A stretch of DNA of 64,000 nucleotides from Polaribacter sp. BAL334 (lineage in GTDB: Bacteria; Bacteroidota; Bacteroidia; Flavobacteriales; Flavobacteriaceae). The stretch spans positions 62,001 through 126,000 of the forward strand of contig NZ_JADWOV010000323.1 of the NCBI RefSeq assembly GCF_015767435.1, in the 5' to 3' direction. Both the position numbers and the translations under genes were made by a program. Below are positions 16,991 to 25,561 of the stretch, in pieces. How positions within the stretch are numbered: the stretch's first letter is position 1; each line of letters begins with the position of its first letter. The notes under the pieces were generated by a model, which was not told the DNA's origin, did not search any database, and saw only the letters and a list, made by a program, of their open reading frames with translations.

Positions 16991-18258
16991 TAATTGTACT
17001 TATTTTTCCATCGATTTTTTAGCAATTCTTTGAATTGATTTTCTCGTTGATTTTCACCAGGGTCGTATAATTTTGTGCCAGAAATTTCATCAGGCAAAAA
17101 TTCTTGTGCCACAAAATTTCCTTCAAAATCATGGGCATATTTATATTCTTTCCCATAATCTAAGTCTTTCATTAGTTTTGTGGGTGCATTTCTTAAATGA
17201 AGAGGTACTGATAAATCACCTGTTTTTCGAACTAATTCTTGCGAATTCTTAATTGCCAAATAGGAAGCATTACTCTTGGGAGAATTCGCTAGATAAATAG
17301 CACATTGACTCAAAATAATTCTCGATTCTGGATTTCCAATTACATTGACTGCTTGAAATGTATTATTAGCCAAAATCAATGCTGTTGGATTGGCATTTCC
17401 AATATCTTCTGACGCTAAAATCAACATTCTTCGAGCAATAAATTTTACATCTTCGCCAGCTTCAATCATTCTTGCCAACCAATACACTGCCGCATTTGGG
17501 TCACTTCCACGAATCGATTTGATAAAAGCGGAAATAATATCATAATGTTGTTCTCCAGTTTTATCATATCTAGCAGTATTTTTTTGAACTTTTTCTAATA
17601 CTAATTTGTTATTAATTTCAATCTCATTTTCTGATGAAACAAGCAATTCAAAAATGTTGAGCAATTTTCGAGCATCACCTCCAGAAACTTGAATCAACGC
17701 TTCAGTTTCTATTAAACTAATTTTTTTCGATGCTAAAAACGCATCTTCTTTCATCGCTCTTTCAAGTAATTCAATTAAATCTTCCTTATCAAATGAATTC
17801 AAAATATACACTTGACATCTAGATAATAAGGCAGGAATTACCTCAAAACTTGGGTTTTCAGTAGTTGCGCCAATCAATGTAACCCAACCTTTTTCTACGG
17901 CAGCAAGCAAAGAATCTTGTTGAGATTTGCTAAATCTATGAATTTCATCAATAAATAGAATTGGATTTTTGGACGTGAATAAACCTCTACTTTGTTTTGC
18001 TTTATCAATTATATCACGCACATCTTTTACACCAGCATTGATAGCACTTAAGGTATAAAAAGGTCTTTTAGAAGTTGTTGCAATGATGTTTGCTAAAGTT
18101 GTTTTTCCTATGCCAGGTGGACCCCATAAAATCAATGAAGGAATAATTCCTTGTTGAATTAATTTTGTCAATATGCCATTTTTTCCCACCAAATGTTGCT
18201 GACTAATATAGTCATCCAATGATTTGGGACGGATTCTTTCTGCCAAAGGTTCATTCAT
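16987..18258 (-). CDS. rarA: replication-associated recombination protein A (AAA+ ATPase)
   Basis: RarA/MgsA acts at stalled replication forks and resembles clamp-loader ATPases. From the ATG at 18258 the protein has 423 residues. Walker A GPPGIGKT is at 46-53, Walker B is FIDEIHRF, and sensor motifs include GATTENPSF. The C-terminal MgsA tetramerisation region has SAFIKSIRGSDPNAAVYWLARM. An upstream in-frame ATG would add 41 residues without family resemblance that overlap the divergent rhomboid gene, so I reject it. It is convergent with the secreted-protein gene. Confidence 0.95.
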   Translation of the reverse strand: MNEPLAERIRPKSLDDYISQQHLVGKNGILTKLIQQGIIPSLILWGPPGIGKTTLANIIATTSKRPFYTLSAINAGVKDVRDIIDKAKQSRGLFTSKNPILFIDEIHRFSKSQQDSLLAAVEKGWVTLIGATTENPSFEVIPALLSRCQVYILNSFDKEDLIELLERAMKEDAFLASKKISLIETEALIQVSGGDARKLLNIFELLVSSENEIEINNKLVLEKVQKNTARYDKTGEQHYDIISAFIKSIRGSDPNAAVYWLARMIEAGEDVKFIARRMLILASEDIGNANPTALILANNTFQAVNVIGNPESRIILSQCAIYLANSPKSNASYLAIKNSQELVRKTGDLSVPLHLRNAPTKLMKDLDYGKEYKYAHDFEGNFVAQEFLPDEISGTKLYDPGENQRENQFKELLKNRWKNKYNY

Positions 18259-18334
18259 ACAGTAAAAATAATAAAGTTTTCTGACAGAAATTGTAAAATC
18301 AAGAAATGGTTTATTTTTTGTTATTTTTATTGTT

Positions 18335-18991
18335 ATGGAAAATGAACAACAATTACAATTTAAATCCTCAATAATCATCATCCCAACCCTATTTGTGTTG
18401 GTTATTTGGATTATTTATTGGGTTGAAATTCAATTTGGTTTCAATTTTAATAAGTTTGGTATTTTTCCGAGAACATTTCAAGGATTTAGAGGAGTCTTTT
18501 TAACACATTTTATTCATGGAGATGCAAAACATCTTTTCAATAATTCAATTCCTTTATTTGTCCTAATGACTGGGGTTTTCTATTTTTATCGGGAAATTGC
18601 TACGAAAGTATTGGTTTTTGGTGCTTTTTTTACAGGATTACTAACTTGGATTATTGCCAGAGAATCCTATCACATTGGGGCGAGTGGCATCATTTATCTG
18701 CTGTTTAGCTTTATCTTATTCAGCGGAATTATTCGAAAACAATATCGTTTGATGGCATTTTCTTTTATAGTAATTTTTTTATATGGCAGCATGATTTGGT
18801 ATGTGTTGCCAATAGAGGAGGGGATGTCTTGGGAAGGACATTTATCCGGTTTTTTGGTTGGAGGAATTTTATCTCTTCTATATAGAAATAAAGGAATAGT
18901 AAACAATGAATACCAATTTTCACCTTCAGAAATAGACGATTTTTTTGATGAAAATGGAAATTTAATCGAAGATTTAAATGAAAAAGTTTAA
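18335..18991 (+). CDS. rhomboid family intramembrane serine protease
   Basis: A 218-residue protein with about six membrane segments. The rhomboid fold landmarks are FLTHFIHGDAKHLFNN (the HLxxN motif), HIGASG with catalytic Ser117, and WEGHLSG with catalytic His169. Both dyad residues are present, so it should be an active intramembrane protease. A short acidic C-terminal tail is cytoplasmic. It is divergent from rarA and convergent with rlmB, six bases from its stop. Substrate unknown. Confidence 0.93.
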   Translation: MENEQQLQFKSSIIIIPTLFVLVIWIIYWVEIQFGFNFNKFGIFPRTFQGFRGVFLTHFIHGDAKHLFNNSIPLFVLMTGVFYFYREIATKVLVFGAFFTGLLTWIIARESYHIGASGIIYLLFSFILFSGIIRKQYRLMAFSFIVIFLYGSMIWYVLPIEEGMSWEGHLSGFLVGGILSLLYRNKGIVNNEYQFSPSEIDDFFDENGNLIEDLNEKV

Positions 18992-18997
18992 TTTTAA

Positions 18998-19750
18998 CTA
19001 AAGACTAAAAACCATCCTCTGTCTCACAACTTCATATAATATAGCACCACAAGCTACAGAAACATTCAATGATTCTATTTCACCGAGCAATGGTAATTTA
19101 GCTTTAAAGTCTACCAATTTTAAAATAGAAGGATTTACACCTCTATCTTCAGAACCCATTATGATTGCTATAGGTTGATTCAAATTGATGTTATAAATTG
19201 AGTTTTCGGTTTTTTCTGTAGCAGCAACTGTTTTTATGTTGGATGCTTGTAATAAAAACAAGGCATCTTTAATATGATCAACTTTACAAATTGGGATTTT
19301 AAATGCAGCCCCTGCTGAAGTTTTTACTGTTTCAGCATTTACAGGAGCACTTCCATTTTTTTGGATTATAATTCCATTTACTCCAGTACATTCAGCTGTT
19401 CTGATAATGGCTCCAAAATTTCGAACATCAGAAAGTTGGTCTAGAATTAAAAAAAGTGGTATTTTGTTTTCCTCCAAAGTTTTTTCTATCAATTGCTCTA
19501 AATCATAAAAAGAAACTGGAGATATTTGAGCAACTGCACCTTGATGATTGTTGTTTTTTGACAATCGATTCAGTTTTTCAACTGGAACAATGCTAGTAGT
19601 TACTCTATGTTCACTAATTAATTTTTCCAATTCAACATGAAGTGAACTTCTCACTCCTTTTTGAAGATATACTTTATTGATGATAGTGCCACTTTGAATA
19701 GCTTCAATGATAGCTCTTAGTCCAAAAATGATCGTGTTTTCTGAATTCAT
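18998..19750 (-). CDS. rlmB: 23S rRNA (guanosine-2'-O)-methyltransferase RlmB
   Basis: SpoU/TrmH family enzyme that 2'-O-methylates a guanosine in the peptidyl-transferase region of 23S rRNA. The 250-residue protein has an N-terminal L30-like substrate-binding domain (FGLRAIIEAIQSGTIINKVYLQKG). The C-terminal knotted SPOUT domain has motif 1 VRNFGAIIRTAECTGV, motif 2 IIMGSEDRGV and motif 3 LNVSVACGAILYEVVRQR. Length and motifs are normal. It is monocistronic, and a terminator serving the upstream lipoprotein gene lies just before its start. Confidence 0.95.
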   Translation of the reverse strand: MNSENTIIFGLRAIIEAIQSGTIINKVYLQKGVRSSLHVELEKLISEHRVTTSIVPVEKLNRLSKNNNHQGAVAQISPVSFYDLEQLIEKTLEENKIPLFLILDQLSDVRNFGAIIRTAECTGVNGIIIQKNGSAPVNAETVKTSAGAAFKIPICKVDHIKDALFLLQASNIKTVAATEKTENSIYNINLNQPIAIIMGSEDRGVNPSILKLVDFKAKLPLLGEIESLNVSVACGAILYEVVRQRMVFSL

Positions 19751-19780
19751 GATGCAAATGTAGGGTAATTTTTGAGCAAA

Positions 19781-19811
19781 AAAAAGCCATCTATAAAAGA
19801 TGGCTTTTTAG
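19781..19811 (-). terminator. terminator after the SYGDG lipoprotein gene
   Basis: AGCCATCT (19785-19792) pairs with AGATGGCT (19798-19805) as an 8-bp stem, with A-run and T-run flanks. On the minus strand the stem is followed by eight Ts. It lies about 15 bases beyond the stop of the 19825-20559 gene. Confidence 0.85.
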
Positions 19812-19824
19812 AATACTATTTTAA

Positions 19825-20559
19825 TTATTTTGTGTCAAAAGCAGTAGCTTGACTTGCTCCAAAATCTCCACCACCAGTAGCTTTTACAACACCACCAATA
19901 GTAAGTGAATAAGAACCATTTGCAGGGAAACTTAAACCATCACCATAAGAATCTGTGATTGTAAAAGTATAATCTCTACCAGCACATAAAGTGATAGTTT
20001 CAGTTGCAGATGCTTGTCCATCAGAGTAAGTACCTGCAGCTTTAGATGCAACTACACCTCCTAAAGCGTCAGTAACTCTCCATCCTGTTTCACTACCATA
20101 ACCATCAAAAGTAATATTTAAAGTAGCAGTAACTTCTGTACAATTTTGAATGTAACTTAAAGTTGTATTAGCACCAATTGATAAACCTTCAACATCAGCG
20201 AATTTTAATCTTAAAGCATTCACTCCAATACCTAAATTAGTATCAGTTAAAACAATTGTTAATGTTCCTTCGTTAGAACCTGCTGGAATAGATACAGAAG
20301 TAGGCACTGTATAAGATCCAGCTGCAGCCGTTGAAGTTGGTAATACAGTTATATCAAAAGATCGATCAGTACCAACTACATTTGCGGTATATACAGGAAT
20401 ATCAACTGATTTAGTACCTCCAACATCAACACCTGTTGAATATGTTGTTTTAGCAAACGTAATATAATTAGCATTTTGTCCAGCTGGCATTTCTTCTTCA
20501 CAGCTAGTGAATGCAAATACTGTTAAAACAGTAAGTAATATAAGTTTAAATTTTTTCAT
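19825..20559 (-). CDS. surface lipoprotein with Calx-beta-like and SYGDG-type domains
   Basis: A 244-residue lipoprotein: MKKFKLILLT signal and lipobox FTSC with Cys20, followed by acidic EEE. Residues 31-138 (YITFAKTTYSTGVDVGGT, SVSIPAGSNEGTLTIVLTD) look like a Calx-beta/Ig-like domain. Residues 144-244 contain FDGYGSETGWRVTD, an ATETITLCAGRDYTFTITD segment and DSYGDGLSFPANGSYSLTIGG. This resembles a beta module common at the C-terminus of secreted Bacteroidota enzymes. It follows the second SusD gene in the same direction but behind a hairpin. By position it may act as a third surface glycan-binding protein. That role is inferred. Confidence 0.7.
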   Translation of the reverse strand: MKKFKLILLTVLTVFAFTSCEEEMPAGQNANYITFAKTTYSTGVDVGGTKSVDIPVYTANVVGTDRSFDITVLPTSTAAAGSYTVPTSVSIPAGSNEGTLTIVLTDTNLGIGVNALRLKFADVEGLSIGANTTLSYIQNCTEVTATLNITFDGYGSETGWRVTDALGGVVASKAAGTYSDGQASATETITLCAGRDYTFTITDSYGDGLSFPANGSYSLTIGGVVKATGGGDFGASQATAFDTK

Positions 20560-20576
20560 ATTTTAAAAATTTTTAA

Positions 20577-20614
20577 AAAATGGACAAAAAAGTTTACTAT
20601 TTTTTGTCCATTTT
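20577..20614 (-). terminator. terminator after the second SusD gene
   Basis: TGGACAAAAAA (20581-20591) pairs with TTTTTTGTCCA (20600-20610), an 11-bp stem with A/T flanks, 10 bases after the SusD stop. It lies between SusD and the downstream lipoprotein gene, so it may lower rather than stop lipoprotein expression. Confidence 0.75.
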
Positions 20615-20624
20615 AAATCATACA

Positions 20625-22109
20625 TTATTGATTTTGAGTCGAAATAAATGGATTATCTTGAAGCTCTTGTACTGGAATCTCAAAAGTTAATCTTTCATCG
20701 TTGTGAGGAATTTGAACACCTACAAAAGATAAGTGGTTTGGTCCTCTTGAGATAGTAGCTTTGTTTCGTTTCATTGCTAAGTAACTTTTTCCTTCTCCCC
20801 ACAATTCTAATCTTGTTTGTAAATAAATGTGGTTTGTTAATTGTGTACCATTTAATCCATCAACGTAGCTAGCATCTGGCACTCTTAAACCCATAAAGTT
20901 CTTAAGAATAGTTTTTGCTCTTGCTTCATTTCCTGATTTTGCAGCACATTCAGCAGCTAACAAGTGTACTTCAGAAATTCTATAGAAGTGAATATCATCT
21001 TGGATTGGTGTACCACCTCCAAAAGCAACTCTACGTGGATTATAGAACTTATTAATAGGTAATAAGTTTAAAGCACTTGCAGGATTGTTAAAGAATTGAG
21101 TTCTACGTCTGTCATTTGCAGGCATTTGGTTAAACAAATTTTGATCCATTACTTTGTAGTCACCTACACCAGCATAACTGTATGAAAAGTAATCAACTTG
21201 ACCCCAGAAAGATAATAAACCTACTCCAGTGTTAGTATTTAAATCAATACCCCACATCCATCCTGGAGTAGATAATTGATTAAATCCACCTGTCAATTCT
21301 GCACCTTGCATTGGTGTAAAACCACCATTAGTGATTACGTCATTTGCCAATGTGTATGCAGGCCCATACTCTCCTTGAGCAGCTAAAGCATAAGCTAATA
21401 TTGTTTGTGCAACTGGTTTGTTAATTTGAGACTTATTATCTCTTGCAAATCCGTCTAAGAAAACAATAGCTTCTCTTAAATCTTTTTCAATTAAATCATA
21501 AATAACAGAAGCTTTCACTTTTGGTCCATTTACATCTAATAAAGAAGTGTAAAGTGGTAAAATCTCTTGATCAGCATTGTACTCATTTTGATATAGTTGA
21601 GCCAAATAAAAGTAAGAATGTGCTCTTAAAGCTTTCGCTTGTCCTAATACATGTCTTGCTTCTGGTAATGCTGGATTCCCATCATTTCCACCCAATCCAT
21701 CAATGATTAAGTTAACAGATCTAATGATTCTGTAATAATATCTCCAAGGAATGTAATTGGTTTGTCTGGTGAAATCAAGAGGAGCAACAAATTCAGTTAT
21801 ATCAGCTCTATACCATCCGTAAACACTTTGACTTAATGCCATGTCTCCACAAAGCATGTCCATAAAAATGTCTTCTCCTTTTTGACCAAAGTCAGTGTGA
21901 CTTGTAGTTCCACCAGTTCCTGAAGTAAATGTCAAGGAGTATGCTCCAGCCATTGTACTCTCTAAAATTGCAGGTTTTACCTCAGCAGCTTCCTCAATTT
22001 GATCCGCAGTTAGGAACTGAGACGGTTGTTTGTCTAAAAAGTCTTTCTCACAACTGTAAGACAGGGCTAATATAGCCGAAGCAAAACCAATTTTTAATAA
22101 TTTTTTCAT
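20625..22109 (-). CDS. SusD/RagB family nutrient-binding lipoprotein (pair 2)
   Basis: A 494-residue outer-membrane lipoprotein that forms the lid of a SusC channel and binds the imported ligand. The lipoprotein signal is MKKLLKIGFASAILALSYSC with Cys20. Classic SusD landmarks are EKDFLDKQPSQ after the lipid anchor, the TPR-like ALRAHSYFYLAQLY helix and FYRISEVHLLAAECAAKSGN near the C-terminus. TRLELWGEGKSYLAMKRN is also present. It lies 24 bases after the SusC stop. The ligand cannot be assigned, because no carbohydrate-active enzyme gene is near. Confidence 0.95.
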   Translation of the reverse strand: MKKLLKIGFASAILALSYSCEKDFLDKQPSQFLTADQIEEAAEVKPAILESTMAGAYSLTFTSGTGGTTSHTDFGQKGEDIFMDMLCGDMALSQSVYGWYRADITEFVAPLDFTRQTNYIPWRYYYRIIRSVNLIIDGLGGNDGNPALPEARHVLGQAKALRAHSYFYLAQLYQNEYNADQEILPLYTSLLDVNGPKVKASVIYDLIEKDLREAIVFLDGFARDNKSQINKPVAQTILAYALAAQGEYGPAYTLANDVITNGGFTPMQGAELTGGFNQLSTPGWMWGIDLNTNTGVGLLSFWGQVDYFSYSYAGVGDYKVMDQNLFNQMPANDRRRTQFFNNPASALNLLPINKFYNPRRVAFGGGTPIQDDIHFYRISEVHLLAAECAAKSGNEARAKTILKNFMGLRVPDASYVDGLNGTQLTNHIYLQTRLELWGEGKSYLAMKRNKATISRGPNHLSFVGVQIPHNDERLTFEIPVQELQDNPFISTQNQ

Positions 22110-22133
22110 GTTTTTAATATTTTATGTTTTATG

Positions 22134-25100
22134 TTAAAACTTTACTCGAACACCTAACGTGATTGTTGTCATAGGTGCATATAATCCACGGCCTGAGTTA
22201 CCAGTTTCACTTGTTGTTGGTAAAAATCCGTTTCTAGCTGTAGATTGAAATAAATTGTCTCCAGCCATCCAAATGTTTACTGATTGCATTCCTGCTTTCG
22301 CAACAATGTCATTACTTAATGTATATCCAACTTTTAAGTTGTTCAATGCAATAAAATCAGTTTTTGTTAAAAATCTTGTTGATGCTGAAATTGCTTGAGC
22401 ATCTAAAGCGTCTGCTAATCTTGGAACGTTAGTAATGTCACCTGGTTGTGTCCATCTGTTGAAAATATCTGTATGATAGTTGTTACCTGCAGCTCCAAAA
22501 CGATCACTCATTAACTCTGCGTATTGACCATCATAAGCATAACCTCCCATACTGTAAGTAAATTGAGCAGAGATATCAAAATCATGAACTCTTGCAGCCA
22601 ATCTAAAAGCTCCTTGTAATTTAGGAATTGAAGATTTGTTTACATAAACCTGAGATGCTCTCGCATAAGTTTTTGTAATTTGTTTTTTCATGTTAGTATT
22701 ACCAACTCTTTTTTGATACTCAACAATAGAAGTTGTTTGGTTATTGTTGTTTGTATCATTAGGGTCGTTTGGATTTTGAATAAACCAAGGACTTGTAGCA
22801 CTTGAAGTAGGTTCACCAGCATCAAGAATACCATTGTCATTTAAGTCATCCCAGTATTGATACCACATTGGAGCACCATCTGCTGGATCAACTCCTGCCC
22901 ATTCTCTCATGAAGAAATCAAATATAGATCTTCCAGCTGACCATGCGTATGAACCTTGAACATCTAGAAATTTTTGTTGACCTGTAGCAGGATCTAAAGG
23001 CATATTGATAATTTCGTTTTCTAAGAAAGCTCCGTTTACAGATAAGTCTAAACTAAAGTTCTCTTTTTTAACTAAATGACCAGTTAAATCAAATTCCAAA
23101 CCTCTGTTCATCAATTCACCATCATTTACTGTAATAATCGCAATACCCTGAGATGGTCCAACTCTTCTACTAAAAATTAAATTATCAGTTCTTTTGTCAT
23201 AGAAATCGAAAGATCCGTCTAAGAATTTCCCTAATGTAAATTCAGTACCAAATTGGAACATTTTTGATGTTTCCCAAGTTAAATCTGGATTTCCATTACC
23301 ACCTGGTTGAATAGAAACTTGTCCACCTAAGTTAGTTACGTTGAAAGTGTCAAAACCAGAGTAGAATCCTACACCACCTTGATCACCATTGATACCATAA
23401 GAAGCTTTCAATTTTAAGAATTTAATCAAGTTATTATCTTTTAAGAAGTCCTCTTGACTCATTACCCAAGAAGCACCAACTGAACCAAAAGTACCCCATT
23501 TATTGTTTACAAAACGAGAAGAACCGTCAGTTCTTAAAGATCCTGACAAAAAGTATTTTTCATCAAAGCTATAGTTTACTTGACCAAAGTATGATTCTAC
23601 AGACCATCCTTGATTAAAACTTGTTGGTGTAGAAGTCATTTCAATAAAGTTATTCAACTCTAAAATAAATGGACTTGCCATGTTTCTTGCTGCTTGTGAA
23701 ATGAAGTTTTGATCAAAATCAAAACTTTCATGCGCCGCTAAAACATCTAAGCTGTGTTTACCCCAAGATTTGTTAAATCTTAAAATCTGTTGGAAGTTTT
23801 GAGTTAAATTTTGTGTTGTACTGATAGATAATCTTCCGTTATCTGGAGCAAATGAACCATAAAAAGGATTGATAAAATCTCTATTTTCGCTTGTAGAGTA
23901 TTGTGTACCATATTTCACTTGGAAATTCAAATTACTAGTTAGTTTGAAATCAAAGTCAAAATTTGCATTCAACTCATGTCTGTCTGTTTGATCTAAGTCT
24001 AATACAGCAGAAGCAACAGGGTTTAAACTGTTTGCGTTAGGTCTATTAATACCATAATCATATAAGAAACCACCTAATAAAGGATCTGGAATTTTGTCTC
24101 CATTTGCGTCTCTTTCAAAAACTGGATAGATAGGAGCCATTTTATCAGCAAATTCGAAGATGTTTTCAGCACCATTTGTTTGACCATTGTTAGTACTAGT
24201 TGAGAAAGCATAACCAGCATTTGCGCCTATTTTTAACCAAGGTTTGATTTCAGAGTTTAAGTTCAAACGAGTAGTATATCTTTTGTAGTTTGAATTGATA
24301 ACAATACCATTATCTTCTAAAAATCCAAAAGATGCGAAGTAATTCGAAGTACTACTACCTCCACCCATACGTAAGTTTGCTTCGTATCTTGTTGCAGCAT
24401 TTAAAGCTTCATCAGCATATCTTTCAGGAGTATATTTTCTTGTTACTCCAGGTCTTACAGATTTAGTTACAGGATCAATTAAATCAGCAGCAGTAGCAAC
24501 ATTCCACATATTGTAACCATTACCAATTCCATTTGCACCAAGTAACCTTCCGTTTGCGAATGCAACTGGATTTGCATTATTTGTAGCAACACCTCTGTTG
24601 TATAGACCTTCCCATACCAAACCAATGTATTGCTCAGGATTAGATACTACATCATATCTAGGAATTAATTGGTCATTGATACTTGATTTGATGTCAACTT
24701 CAATATAAGATTTATCAGAAGTACCTTTTTTAGTAGTAATTACAATTACACCATTAGCACCTCTAGAACCATAAATAGCAGTTGCAGTTGCATCTTTCAA
24801 AACTGTTGTACTTTCGATATCAGAAGGGTTGATAGAGTTGATACTTCCAGAAAAAGGAATACCATCAACAACATACAAAGGAGCTCTGTTTCCATTAACA
24901 GAACCAAAACCTCTAATTCTAACTGCAGCAACAGAACCAGGTTGTCCAGAACCATTAATTACTGTAACCCCAGCAACCTCACCAATCAAGGCTTGAGTTA
25001 CGTTTGAAAAGTTTTTAGCTTCTAGTTTTTCTTTACTAACTACCGAAGCTGTTCCTGTAAAGGATTTTTTTGTAGAAGTACCATAACCAACTACAACAAT

Positions 25101-25409
25101 CTCATCCAATACATTACTTTCTTGTTCTAACTTAACATTGATTGTGTTAGCACTTCCTACAGTTCTTTCAACAGTTTTGTATCCTAAATATCTAAAAACA
25201 AGCACATCGCCAGCTTTAGCTTTAATAGAATACTTTCCATCAAAATCTGTTTCTTGACCACTTAAGGTTCCTTTTACAAGAACACTTACGCCTGGCAAAG
25301 CACCAGATTCTTCAGTAACTGTACCAGAAATAGTCTTTTCTTGTGCAAAGGTAATTTGCACCACAAACGCTAGTAATAGCGTTAAAAATCCATTAAACTT
25401 TGTCTTCAT
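22134..25409 (-). CDS. SusC/RagA family TonB-linked outer-membrane protein (pair 2)
   Basis: TonB-dependent transporter that imports large nutrients with its SusD partner. From the ATG at 25409 it has 1,091 residues and starts MKTKFNGFLTLLLAFVVQITFAQ, a signal peptide. A carboxypeptidase-like regulatory domain (ISGTVTEESGALPGVSVLVKG) and the plug with LDEIVVVGYG and VRIRGFGS follow. LYVVDGIPF and IYGSRGANGVIVITTKKG lead into the 22-strand barrel. It ends TTITLGVRVKF. An upstream in-frame ATG at 25496 would add 29 residues before the signal peptide and is rejected. It is co-transcribed with the following SusD. Confidence 0.95.
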   Translation of the reverse strand: MKTKFNGFLTLLLAFVVQITFAQEKTISGTVTEESGALPGVSVLVKGTLSGQETDFDGKYSIKAKAGDVLVFRYLGYKTVERTVGSANTINVKLEQESNVLDEIVVVGYGTSTKKSFTGTASVVSKEKLEAKNFSNVTQALIGEVAGVTVINGSGQPGSVAAVRIRGFGSVNGNRAPLYVVDGIPFSGSINSINPSDIESTTVLKDATATAIYGSRGANGVIVITTKKGTSDKSYIEVDIKSSINDQLIPRYDVVSNPEQYIGLVWEGLYNRGVATNNANPVAFANGRLLGANGIGNGYNMWNVATAADLIDPVTKSVRPGVTRKYTPERYADEALNAATRYEANLRMGGGSSTSNYFASFGFLEDNGIVINSNYKRYTTRLNLNSEIKPWLKIGANAGYAFSTSTNNGQTNGAENIFEFADKMAPIYPVFERDANGDKIPDPLLGGFLYDYGINRPNANSLNPVASAVLDLDQTDRHELNANFDFDFKLTSNLNFQVKYGTQYSTSENRDFINPFYGSFAPDNGRLSISTTQNLTQNFQQILRFNKSWGKHSLDVLAAHESFDFDQNFISQAARNMASPFILELNNFIEMTSTPTSFNQGWSVESYFGQVNYSFDEKYFLSGSLRTDGSSRFVNNKWGTFGSVGASWVMSQEDFLKDNNLIKFLKLKASYGINGDQGGVGFYSGFDTFNVTNLGGQVSIQPGGNGNPDLTWETSKMFQFGTEFTLGKFLDGSFDFYDKRTDNLIFSRRVGPSQGIAIITVNDGELMNRGLEFDLTGHLVKKENFSLDLSVNGAFLENEIINMPLDPATGQQKFLDVQGSYAWSAGRSIFDFFMREWAGVDPADGAPMWYQYWDDLNDNGILDAGEPTSSATSPWFIQNPNDPNDTNNNNQTTSIVEYQKRVGNTNMKKQITKTYARASQVYVNKSSIPKLQGAFRLAARVHDFDISAQFTYSMGGYAYDGQYAELMSDRFGAAGNNYHTDIFNRWTQPGDITNVPRLADALDAQAISASTRFLTKTDFIALNNLKVGYTLSNDIVAKAGMQSVNIWMAGDNLFQSTARNGFLPTTSETGNSGRGLYAPMTTITLGVRVKF

Positions 25410-25435
25410 TGTATAATTATTTGAATTAATTAATG

Positions 25436-25444
25436 CCAAAAGTC
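25436..25444 (-). promoter_or_regulatory. possible -7 element of SusC pair 2
   Basis: The minus strand reads GACTTTTGG. It differs from TAnnTTTG at the first base, and a TTG lies about 20 bases upstream. The same arrangement, GATATTTGG followed by a shared ATTAATTCAA block, precedes SusC pair 1. Confidence 0.35.
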
Positions 25445-25509
25445 TTAAATTAAACTTAAAAAAACAATTTTTTAACATTAAAAAATTCACATACAATGAA
25501 AAATAATCA

Positions 25510-25537
25510 AAAAAACCAACCCAAGTGGGTTGGTTTT
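25510..25537 (-). terminator. terminator after the first SusD gene
   Basis: AACCAACCCA (25514-25523) pairs with TGGGTTGGTT (25525-25535 region) around a very short AGT loop. It has A-runs on one side and T-runs on the other, about 25 bases after the SusD stop. It separates the two SusCD pairs. Confidence 0.85.
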
Positions 25538-25561
25538 GATAATAAATACTTGTTTTTGTTG

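Noticed and set aside
18259..18381. Longer start of rarA
   Set aside because: It would overlap the divergent rhomboid gene and add Cys-rich residues absent from the family. MNEPLAERIRP is the normal start.
25410..25496. Longer start of the pair-2 SusC gene
   Set aside because: It would put 29 residues in front of a complete signal peptide and cover the promoter region shared with the other SusC gene.
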